From Lunularia cruciata (taxonomy: Eukaryota > Streptophyta > Marchantiopsida > Lunulariales > Lunulariaceae): DNA of 64,000 nt. Position 1 is the first letter of the stretch. Each line of letters starts with the position of its first letter. The stretch is taken from contig OX419758.1 of NCBI GenBank assembly GCA_948567375.1, positions 41,731,001-41,795,000 on the forward strand. Direction: 5' to 3'. The notes under the pieces are model-generated. The model was not told the origin of the DNA, searched no databases, and saw nothing but the letters and a program-made list of their open reading frames with translations. The translations under genes and the position numbers were made by a program. Shown piece by piece: positions 8,949-20,900 of this stretch.

Positions 8949-11900
8949 ATGGAGGACTTGGCACATTTTATTCAATCTATGAGCGAGAAGTATGGCCTTC
9001 TGGATGTGGCTAACAAGAGTAACAACAAGCAAACTCACGAAAGTCCAACCTCAGGAGCAAGCAATTCACACAGTAACGAGGAGTGTTCAGCTCAAGCAAG
9101 CAATTGGGAGTACCTTTCTGTCATCAGTGGACAATCCGTAGACAGCAAGGCTGGCTCCGGCTCTCTTTCTCTTGAAAAGAACCTGCGTCCAACTGTTACT
9201 CAAGTGCAGGCTGATTCAACCAGACAGATAGACATCAATGAAGCACCCCAGTCTCCACTCTCAACTACCTACCATGTTGTCATCAAAGAGGAAAATGATA
9301 ATGGTGGTTCTTTTGACGACAGTCCCTCGATGGTTGAAGTAGAGCAAACTTCCTCTTATGAGAAAGATTTCTCCAACATCGTCACAATGACGGATTACCT
9401 CGACAACATATACCGCCCAAATGATAGCGATCACAACTTTCAATCGACAGACAATCAGCTAAAAGACGATCTGATCCAGCTCCAAAAGTTGAATTACAAG
9501 TCTGGTGAAATGAGTAGTGGACGGGATTCTAGCAGTCCTCTGGGTGAAAAGTCCAGAGAAGTGAATGGATTTTACACAATGGACGTAGATGAGGGCCCCT
9601 CGTTTGGCTCAAGCTCCAAATCTCATCACACTGAAGGCGGACGTCCGGACTCTGCTGATGTTGAAGACTTTGCTGAGCAGTTTGAATCCGAATGTAAGAC
9701 AAGTACAACTGGAAACATGCACAAGCAACCTGGTCTTTGGAGCACTGAACATATAGCAAGAAGGTCAGACTGTAAGTTACGTGGTGGTGATTCATCTGAG
9801 CGAGGACCAGTTCGCAATAGAAGGCAACGAAGGGTTGTTTCAAGTGCTCAATGTCTGGATAGCGAGGCAGAATTCGGCGATAATGTAGCCTTGCACGAGT
9901 ATGCACCTTCATGTGCGGATTCGAGCTCCAGATCCTTTCGCACTGAAGGTGGAGGCACAGATGAAGGAGGATATGATAATGAGGTAAGTGCGCTGTTTGA
10001 ATCTGATTTGCTAAACAAGAGGTCCAATCATCGATCTTCGGATTCCTGTTCCAATGTATCGCATGATGAGGAAGGTAAAGTACCAGCGAAAGGCTATAGT
10101 GACGCAGACTTTAACTCCGGAAGTACTGAACAAAATCTATGCGATTCTCTAGAGGAGCAAGAGGGAGGGAGAGAGTCTTTTCAACCAGAAGGCAGTGAGT
10201 TGAGGGGGAGTCCAAAGAGTGTCGATTTTTCTTGTGACGAGCAGGAGAAAGGCGCTGGAATAGGCTTGAGTAGAAGTGGATACGGGAACGGGAGAACAGA
10301 GAAGAAGGTGAGGTACCTGATGCGAGAGGAGCAAGAGCAAGGAAGGCGAGGAGAAGTGTCCTATGCCAGGTTTCTAAAGGTCGGAGATCTGCAAGAGGGG
10401 CGATTCAGGCCTCAGGAGCAAGAGCGAGAGGGAGAGAGAGATGTAGTCAGAGATGTCCAAAGTGGAACTAAGAAGCACATTCCCGATAGCACACCTGGCA
10501 TGCAAAGAAGAGAAGGAGGCCCTTCACAGGACAGGATTACGAATCTTGGGGGCAAGAAAAAGCGTTTTGGCGAAAGAGGAGGGGTTACCAGTGGAAGGAC
10601 CGATAACTTCGGAGATACACGGGAGAGTTTTATTGATTCCATACGAGTACAAGATCGGGAAGCAGGATATACTTCTCATGACCAGGACAACGCCCTTTCA
10701 GAGATCTACCAAGCACTTGATAGTTGTGCGATCCATGAGTCTCGAGACAGACAAGGAGATGCCCCTTCTTTTTGGGAACGCACAAACTTCCGAGGTTCCG
10801 ATGATCCTTGGAGTGAAGAGCAAGGGAATAATGTTCGAGGAGAGGCATCAAGCTGCAGAGTCACTGGAGTTGGAGAGTCAGCGCGCTGTTCTGACGATGC
10901 CATGAGTGGAGAGCAGAAGAACGACAGGAAATGCGCACCCCAGGATCAAACTAGTACTTGTGATAGGAATCAGAAGAGCTATAAGAAGTATCTGCACAGT
11001 CAACAGGATAGTGGAAGAGCAAGCGGTTCTCGAGAGAGAAATAAACACGTTGGAGATGCAACTTATGGCTCTGAAACAACAACTAATTTCTTACCTCTTG
11101 TGAAGCAAGATAGCTACTTGGCAGCTATGGAATTTCTTTCAAAAAATGGTCCTATGCAATCACGAGATCCAAAGCTACAAGAGGCCACTGGGCCGCTAAT
11201 TGCGAGGATAGAAGCACATACCTTCCATATAGAACCAAATCAAGGTACAGACGATCTTTCTGATCACGGGGAGTTCGTCCGAAAGAGCCCTTCAGACACC
11301 CCGTCTCTTGAGAAACCCCGAAGTTCTGCAGAGTTCACTTACCGTCAACAGGAAAAAGGGCGAAGCTTCAAATCTGGTATTTGTTCAGAACTGAAGAAGA
11401 ACTCGGATGAGAGTAAAAGGCCACAGACAGCAGGATCCTTTACCATGCCTAAAAAAAATAAAGCTGGTTCCCTTACTTTACTAGAGGAGGCAAAGTATCT
11501 GGAAAGCTGGGATATCGGCCAGGAATTACAATTTCCTAGCAGTACTCCATGGTACTCAGAAAGCATCAAAGCCAATTGTGTTTACATTAATAAGACACTT
11601 AGTGAAAACGGTTTCTCCCTGATGGAAATATCTTGCATGACCCCTTCGCCTGAGACCTTTGAGATGGTGTTAAGGGCACTCAGTGATGTACTTCTCAATT
11701 ACGAGAGGCGCGAGAAATTAGTTCAGGTATATTCTCTTCCTTTGTGAATGTCATCACCGCGTCAGCCCTGTTTATCTCGTATGTTGATGCTCTAAGGTGT
11801 GGATTTATAGTTTTCCCTTCTCTCCGAATTTGGATTGTAGTACTACTGCAAGTGGAATGCTGTACCTAATGAGAATTGGAGATGTATATTCTATGACTAT

Positions 11901-14900
11901 ACTCAAAGATGGCGTAATCCAAATAATTTTCCGAAAGCTTGAAGAATAAGAATTGCTCTATATCCAATTTGAGAAAGTTAACCCAAACTTACTATTTGAA
12001 GATCGTGCTGCGATGTGATGACCTCAACACTGTGCTGTCAATATCCCTGTATTTTAAAAAGCGTCAACTTTGTCATTGTAATTTCAGGAGCTTTTGGTGG
12101 AACGTGACTCGTTGCGGCTGGAAGAGGAACGCAACAATCAGCTCACAGGAAAGCTAGAAGCTGATATTCATATGCTGAAGGAAAAGTTAGCTTCTTCTGA
12201 GCAACGTGCCAAACTAGCAACTGCAGCCTCAGAGAAGACTTTTGCTGCCCTGCGCAAAGAGCATCAGCGTTTAGAGGCGTCTCATGCCAGTATGCTACAA
12301 CGTTGCAGGTTCTTCCCCTCTTCTCAACAGATCCTTTAATAGTAGCCAAGGGACTTCAGGTTCATGAAGTTTGACTATACTGAAGCTAGTGATTCCCTAA
12401 CAAATATGCTAGTAAATTTCGGTTGGATTCTTCAAGAATATCACGATTTTCAATATGTACATATTTGGGTTTACTGCTTTGTTTAATCTCACTCGATATA
12501 GACTGTTCTATCCATTCTCGACACATTTACCTTTTATCCGGCAATCAGACAATAACATCAACCGACTCAAGAGAACTACGGACCAAAACTTGCATGCTGC
12601 TGCAGTTAGGTAGTACGATCAAACCGATTCCCAGTTTGGGGAAAGCAAAAGAAACCGATCAGTGAATTGCTCTGGATGATGATACAAAAATGATCACGGA
12701 TAGGAAGGTAGGAGTCCCATTGGACGAATCCTGACTTCTGTGTTTCATGAAACAGCCAACTAGACCATGTTTGTCGTGCTAAAGAGAGATCTCTCCGCAA
12801 ACTTCAAGAAAAGATTCAGGAAGCAGTGAAAAGGGTAATGCTGCACCCCGTCCTGTCTAACATACAAAGTATTTTTTTTTAAGAAGAAATTAATAACCTT
12901 TAAAATTCTTGGGTTCTTGTATAAAACAGGAGACCAAATGGTCCTCAAGCTATATTTGTCCGCTAAACAGGAGCAGAGTCAACGATCCCGGGACAAAGAG
13001 CTCTATGAGAAACTCAAACATAAAGTGGCTATAAGCCAGAAAGCACAGGGGGAAATCATAGAATCAAACTTTCTGCTACGAGACCTAAAACCAGCCTGCA
13101 TTGTGAGCTTCTATCCCATATCTCAATTCTTTTTTTCCTCTATACAAGCCGTATCCCAAGTGAAGGAATACAACTGTCAGCTCAAATTAGATATGTGTTT
13201 GACTGCACTGAAAAATTAATAAGCCGATAAAGTTGGAGTGTCTCCTCAACAAACCATCCACATCTACAGCACATATAAACAGCACAATGCCAATTCTATG
13301 TTACGTTGCTTGCAAGCTATTTGTGTACAGTTCTATTACACACCCTTGCTTCCTGTATCTTGTTCTCAAACCAGGTTGGCATCTACGAGAGGCAAAGGAC
13401 AGCAGCTGAAGCTGAAATGAACCAATTACGAGAAGAAAATTCACGCCTTTGTAAAGAATTGCGGGAAAAAGAAAACAGTCTTCTCAACAAGGTGATCGTC
13501 GGTTTCTTTCATAGTGCACAAATTCCCGGGACTAAAATTATTCTGCTTTCGTCCAAGGCTTAATCTACTAGATCTTACCTGGGAGAACCTGTAAAGACTC
13601 TGTGAATCGCTTAAACGAGTAGGCTCCCCAACTTTTAGCGGCCGGGTTGGTCTCCATCTCATCAGAGCTTGTTCTGTATGCAGACTATGTCAACGGTGGA
13701 AGCAGATCTTGACCAGCGGGAACAAGATCTTATACAGCAGCTAACGGAGGTTTGAAACTATTCTCAAGTCTCAAGTTTTGTAGTCAAGTTTTATCTGAAT
13801 CTCCATAAATTATTCGATTTGCAGACATGAATTTCTTCGCATGCTGGGTTTGGATGGTAAGCAGGTACTCGAGACTCCACAGGTAGGAAGATTGTTTCAG
13901 AAGCTTGAAAGTTCACTTTCAAGATTAAGATATTGATTTACCAAGACCTGATGCAACTCCGTGATACAAGCCATGCCTACCATGGATATTTTGTGTGAAA
14001 TTTTGCATCGGCGGAGGCGAGAAGTATAAAACTTGATCTCCTGTCATCTGAACATATATTCTTTCCTTTCTATGTCTATGAATCACGAACAACTCTTTCT
14101 CCTACATCAATATTGAGAGACTTTACCTGTGCACCTTGATAAGCCCATGGAACTCATTTTGGCAGTTTTAAATAGCAAAATTTGGAATTCCTGGGGAGCT
14201 GCCAATTCACTGAAGAAAATAAAGCCTCGTCGTAGGTTTAAGGTTTCCTACAACATTTATTTTAGTGTATAGAAGAGGAGTGCGAGTGCACAACTTTCTC
14301 TTCTTCTTGTGATTAGCAGCTAGGGCAGATACCTGCTAATTCTTTTCACATCACTGTTGAGTGAAACTTGTCAGAAATTTATGAAAGATAGTTAAGATCT
14401 GTATCGACATCGACGCAGTAGCCAGGATTTAAAACTCTGATGTTTCTGCTTAAAAAGTACTCTCATTTGTTGCAAGATCGTTAGACGGAGTTCAGTTGGG
14501 TGCATGTGTACCATCCAGCTAAGGAATCTGATAAAAGGAACGGGGAAGCTTCAGTTCATTATCGTCTAACTTCCAGTTTGCTCTGGATGAGTCAGATTGA
14601 GCCAATCTAAGATTCAACACCTCATTTTTTGAGTGGTGCAACATCTCATTTGCGTTATCTCCCAGATTGAGAAACAATTGACAAAGAGGAAGCCTCACTG
14701 TCGACCTCTGGACTCCAGAGAAGACTCAGTCCTGTTACCTCTGGTAGGCAATCACCTGATAAACCAATGAACTGGAAGTTTCACAGAAAGGCTTAGTTTT
14801 CATTGAGCTTATCTCCTTCAAAGGTCAGATAAGGCGGATATGTGCTCTTTAGCTAGGTGGTAGGTTAAATCCTTGTTACCTGTACTTCCTGCAGTCAGAA

Positions 14901-17900
14901 ATGGTGATAGTTGCTATATTGCTAGGTTTAAATTCCTGGTGAAAAGCCTTATGTTCAAATTTTGGACATATGATGATAGAGTAAATACCTTCTTGAGCAG
15001 GCAGTCAATCAGAGGGAGGACTTGAAGATGGAGAATGTGAACCTGAAGTCGGATTCAGCTGAGAACAATTCGTCCATGTTGTTATTACAGAGGCTTCAGG
15101 TCTGCTGTCTGCAACTAAGACCTATATAGACCGAAGACGAAGAGAATCGCCCTCAAAACGTTTGATAGTATTAGAAGTCTACGCTCAAGTCTGAAATCAT
15201 CCTGCTTTTGTCGAGAAATTTACTTCTGGCTCTGCATAATCTTTACCTCTTCACTAATTCTTTGGTTTTGAATAGAAAATTTCTTCTTATACAAATCCCG
15301 AAAGACCAGGTGTGCTCATGGTTCACGGCATGCTCTTGAACAAGGATCCAATGTCATTTCAGAACCATTCCGGGGTAGGAACAAGTAATTTGCCGTAAGT
15401 AATGTATACACGCTCAGTCACCAAGTATGGATATACACCCGGTGTAACTGAACCATCGTCTGCGTTCAGATGGATGCTGCGCAGGAGAGAAGAAATCAAC
15501 AATTGATTCAAGAGATTTCCAAGAAAAAGTTGGAGCTAAGTACAAACAGCTCGACCTGCCAGGTATGAACTGAAGTGGTAGTTTTCAGAATGTCTCGCCC
15601 ATGCATAGAGTTTGTTAGTTTAGTTAATCTCTATTTTAGGGACTTCTTTTGTTTTTTAAGGTTTTGTTAGAATCCTCTAGAAACCCTGCTAAATATCTTC
15701 TGCTGAAGAGGGGCGCAGCCCTAATTAGGGTTAAGCAAAGCAACCCCCTAGGGTTTGCTTAAGTATTTATAAGAGTGTTTTCTGCTCTTGTTTCAGTTAG
15801 TTCTTCAACAAGGGTGATTCCCAACACCTCTTCCTTGCATTTCGTGAAATCCTCAGCTGCTTACCATCATCTCAGTATTGGAGGCTACTAGTGCTGCATG
15901 AGAGAATCTATTTGAAGTTTGTGAGGTGTGATACAAAGAGAGAGGTCTAGTATTGCAGTAGTGATGTCTGATACATCAGAGATAAGAGGGAGTGATAGCC
16001 TTCCACTTCAAAGAGTAGGAAGCATGGTTCTCATCAGGTTATGGGCCCACAGTCACCATTGGGGTTGATAGGAGAAATCAGAGAGCTAGAGAAACTAGGA
16101 AACACTAATTATAAAGCCTGGGCTTTGGATGTGAAGTGTATCCTAGACAGTTATGACTTTTTAGACTTGGCATTAGAAGTTCATGATATAGATGAGCTTG
16201 AGTCCAACAAGGAGGAGAGAATCAAGCATTCTACTACTAGGAGGTTTCTGCTAAGGGCTATGCAAGAGCCAGTCAGAGACCTAGTAGACACTTATGCTTG
16301 GAGTTGGGAGATCTGGCTCAAACTCAAGAATTTTTACTCTGCTGAGAGGCTGGAAAGTTCCAGTAGGATCTGGGATGGGATGTGGAACACTAAACTTGCA
16401 GATGGTGAAGACTTTACTTTGCACTTGTCAAAGTTACAGAAGGTCTTCAAGAGTGTCAAGGAGGATGGGTGTCCCCTTACAGAGAAATATGAGATCAACC
16501 ATCTCTTGAAGACTCTCCCTCCAAGCTACCAGCCTATCAAAGTAGCTCTAAAAGTTCTACCTGTTGAAGTTGTCACATGGGATTATGTGATAAACAGATT
16601 GCTGGTGTTTAGCAGAGACAGAGAGGACCTAGAGATGAAGTTTAATGATTTGGGAGATTCTGCTCTGTTCAGTCCTTCTTCTCAGTCAAGGAGAGTGCCA
16701 GATAGAAGAGTGAGCAAACCAGAGCAATCCAGAGTGAGTAAATCTGGTAAAGGGGTTAGTAGTGTTGCTAACATGATCTGTTATTTCTGTCATGAGAAAG
16801 GTCATGTTGCACTTATATGTCCCAAGAGAGGAGAAAGGAGAGACCGAGAGCTGAAGAAGGTAGGCAAGGGACCTCAACCAGTAAGAGGTCAAAAATGTGC
16901 AAGTACAGCTTACAACACAGAGGAGTGCAATGAGATAAAAAGCGATGAGGAGGGGTACTAAGCAGAAGAGCTAGATTGTGGAATGTTGGCAGAATCGCAG
17001 TTGTCCACAAACGGTTCTAGATGGTTCTTGGATTCTGGAGCCACCTCTCATATCTGTTACCAGAAGGAGCTGTTCTCAACTCTTCAACCTCTGAAGATTC
17101 CCAAGAGTGTTCGTTGTGGACCTGGGATTCTGAATCCAGTGTTAGGAACTGGCAAAGTTTCTATTACCTTCATGGGAAGATCTAACACAAGTTCTTGTAA
17201 GAGCTATTTGGAAGATGAGCTCTATGTTCCAGATTACACCAAGAACTTGATATCAGTACATCGCCTCATGGAGCATGGAGTGGATGTTCTGTTTGAGAGC
17301 AACAGAAATCAATGCACTTTGAAGGAGAGCTAGTCCTTGGATATGGCACTGCCAAAGGGAAGCTGTTCAAGTTGATGGAAGCTGATTGTTCTGATTCTGC
17401 ATTGGTAGCAGAAAACAGAAATGATATCCATCTGTGGCATTTGAGGTTAGGGCACTTGTCAGTGCAAAACCTATATGCTTTAGAGAAGGTAGTGGATGGG
17501 TTGAAACTGGATCCCAAAGGAAAACTCGAGTTCTGCATTGGGTGTGCAGAAGGTAAGGCACACAAGGCTCCTATCCCCAAGAAATCTTCATCTAGAGCTT
17601 CTGGTCTTCTAGATGTAATACATTCTGATGTATGGGGATACATGACTGAGAAGTCATTGACTGGAGCAGCCTACTATATTTCCTTTGTGGATGATTACAG
17701 TATAAAGAGCTTTATCTATCTCATGAAAAGCAAGGGTGAAGTGGTGCGAAAATTCCAGAAGTTTGTAGCCATGGCTGAGTTGCAGACTGGGAGGAAAGTC
17801 AAGCGATTGAGAACAGATGGAGGCAGAGAGTACAGGAATGAGGAATTCCTCTCTTTTCTGTCAGAGAAAGGAATTCTCCTTGACTGTACTGCCAGAGACA

Positions 17901-20900
17901 GTCCTGCACAGAATGGAGTTGCAGAAAGGTTGAATAGGACACTGGTGGACAAAGCATTGGCCATGCTCCAACATGCCAAGTTGGAGAGAAAGTTTTGGGG
18001 TGCTGCAATTAGCACTGCAAATTACCTTAGAAATATCAGTGGTACCACAACATTCCAAGGAAGAACTCCTGAAGAATGTTGGAGTGGTAAGAAACCTAAT
18101 CTTTCAGCTTTGAAAGTTTTTGGATGTCCTGCCTATGTTCATATTCCCAAGGAGCAAAGGAGGAAGTTCACAAAGAATGCTGAGAATGCTCTTTGTAGGA
18201 TATGAAGAGGGACTGAAAGGATATCTTCTGTACAATCCTAAGTCTGGACAGATCATCAGAAGTAGAGATGTACTCTTTGATGAATTGAGGACTTGGAGTG
18301 AGAACAATGATGAGTTGCAGAAGCAAGCTGATCAGTTTGATCAACCTATCTTCCCAAGCTGCAGAGTCAGTTTTTCAGATCAATCATCAGAAGAGCAATC
18401 TCTACCTGCAGGTTCACCAAAGGAGAGTCTGAAGGTGTACCAAAGAAGGCCTATACAGACGGTGGTTTCTGATCCTGATACTACAAAAGATGACTCCCAG
18501 AAGCAGACTGCAGATGCAGAATCTCTGAGTGAGATTCCAGAGATGTCAAGAAATGACATGAAACTTCTAGGCACAGAGCCAAGAAGATCACAGAGAGATA
18601 GAAAACCTATTGACAGACTTGGCTTTCTATCAGAAGAGATGCTAGATGAATCTTACATCTGTCATGAAGATTGTGATCCAGAAACTCTACTGAAGCCATG
18701 CTCAGACCAGATTCGAGTCAGTGGGAGTTGGCTATGGCAGAAGAGAAGAAGTCTCTTCAGACTAATGGTACATGGGTACTAGCTGACTTACCACCAGGTA
18801 GGAAAGCAGTTGGCTGTAAATGGGTTTTCAGGGTCAAACGTGGAGCTGAGAATGAGGTCCTGAAGTACAAGGCAAGACTTGTTGCAAAGGGCTTTAATCA
18901 GAAAGCATCAATAGATTATTCAGAAACTTTTGCACCAGTTGCCAGGTATGGCTGTATTCGCACGCTTCTAGCTCTTGCAGCAGAGAGAGATTGGGAAGTG
19001 GAGCAGTTAGATGTGAAAACAGCCTTTCTCAATGGAGATTTGAGAGAGACTATCTACATGGATGTTCCAGATGGATATACTGAAGGCAAAGGAAAAGTAT
19101 GCTTGCTTAAGAAGGCTTTATATGGTCTTAAGCAAGCTCCTAGAGCCTGGTATGAGAAACTAGACTCATACTTGAGAGAGCAGGATTTCAACCGAGTAGA
19201 TTCTGACATGAGTGTGTATACTAGAGATGATGTATACATAGCTGTATATGTAGATGATCTACTACTGTTGGGGAACAGAGAATCTATCAAAGGAGTGATA
19301 GATTTCTTGTGCTCTGTTTTTGAGATGACTATCCTTGGTCCTGTAAAACTCATTTTGGGAAACAAAGTGAGCAGAGACAGAGAAGCAGGATGGATCCGGA
19401 TCAGTCAACCACAGTATGTGAGATCCATTCTAGCTAAGTATCAGATGACAGAGGCGAATCCTGTCTCTACACCTCTTGATCTGGGGTGGAAGCACAGCAG
19501 AATCATAGATGGGGAGAGGTGAATCTCTGTGACAAAGTGTTGTATCAGAGTGCTCTTGGTTCTCTAATGTTTATCATGGTCTGTGCAAGACCAGATATAT
19601 GCTATGCAGTGGGAGCACTAGCTAGATCTACTAGCAACCCTGCACAAGTACATTGGAAAGGTATAAAGAGAGTATTCAGGTACTTAAAGGGTAATCAAGA
19701 TGCATTCTTGGAGTACAGAAAGCAAGGGAACATACTTGCTTCTAAACTTGAAGCATATACAGATGCTAGTTGGGGAGATGACACAAATAACAGCAGATCT
19801 ACTAGTGGATATGCAATCATGCTTAGTGGTGGAGCAATCAGCTGGCGTAGTAAACAGAAACATCTGTTGCACTGTCTACTACTGAGGCAGAATTTATGGC
19901 TGCCTCAAATGCTACTCAAGAAGTCATCTGGAACAGGAGACTTCTTAAGGAGTTGGGTTTTGAGCAGGAAAGTCCTACTAGATTGTACTGTGACAATACA
20001 GGAAGTATAGCACTCAGCAAAAATCCTGTACATCACCCAAGGACTAAGCACATTGAGATTAAAAGAAGATTTGTAGAGGAGAAAGAAAAGGAGAATGTTG
20101 TGAAGTTAGTTTACTGTCCTACACAGGAGATGACAGCAGATGTGTTTACAAAAGCATTACCTAAAGATAAACACATAAAATGTGTAGTAGAAATGGGAAT
20201 AGTCCTAAACTCTCATTAAGTGGGAGTGTTAGTTTAGTTAATCTCTAGTTTAGGGACTTCTTTTGTTTTTTAAGGTTTTGTTAGAATCCTCTAGAAACCC
20301 TGCTAAATGTCTTCTACTTAGGGTAAAGAAGGGCACAGCCCTAATTAGGGTTAATCAAAGCAACCCCCTAGGGTTTGCTTAAGTGTTTATAAGAGTGCTT
20401 TCTGCTCCTGTTTCAGTTAGTTCTTCAACAAGGGTGATTCCCAACACCTCTTCCTTGCATTTCGTGAAATCCTCAGCTGCCTACCATCATCTCAGTATTG
20501 GAGGCTAGTCGTGCTGCGTGAGAGAACCTATTTGATGCTTGTGAGTTGTGATACAAAGAGAGAGGTCTAGTATGGTAGTAGTGATGCCTGATACATCAGA
20601 GATAAGAGGGAGTGATAGACCTTCCACTTCAAAGAGTAGGTAGCATGGTTCTCATCAGAGTTGGTACGCTAGGATCAGACGCTCTTAACGGTATTACGTA
20701 ACAACGACATTCATTCTGTCGACATATTAGCACATCCAAGCCAGAAAAAAAAGATTGCGCCTGAAAAGCTCTTACTCAGTTACTATTTCCAGTTTATAGG
20801 AAATCACCAGGTGTTCAACTAACGTTAGACTTGCTGTAGAGGAAAATTCTTCGAAGAACTCTTTGTGCCTATCCTAGAGCCAGATGTTGCTGATTTTTTG

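Larger units (their letters stand above)
15613..20657 (+). mobile_element. Ty1/Copia retrotransposon, complete structure, coding frame broken
   Basis: LTRs at 15613-16036 (424 bp) and 20227-20657 (431 bp) both begin TGTTAG and end CTCATCA. The target duplication gagtt is perfect (15608-15612 and 20658-20662). The internal order is gag, protease, integrase, RT and RNase H, as in Ty1/Copia. The primer site is complementary to the anticodon region of tRNA-iMet. One in-frame stop and five frame changes break the polyprotein, so this copy is not autonomous. It lies in the sense orientation inside an intron of the SSX2IP-like gene. Confidence 0.93.

Noticed and set aside
12545-12612. Possible extra exon (NNINRLKRTTDQNLHAAAV-like) in the SSX2IP-like gene
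   Set aside because: Its acceptor does not match the phase left by the exon ending at 12308, and joining 12308 directly to 12756 gives an in-phase ADIP-like sequence.
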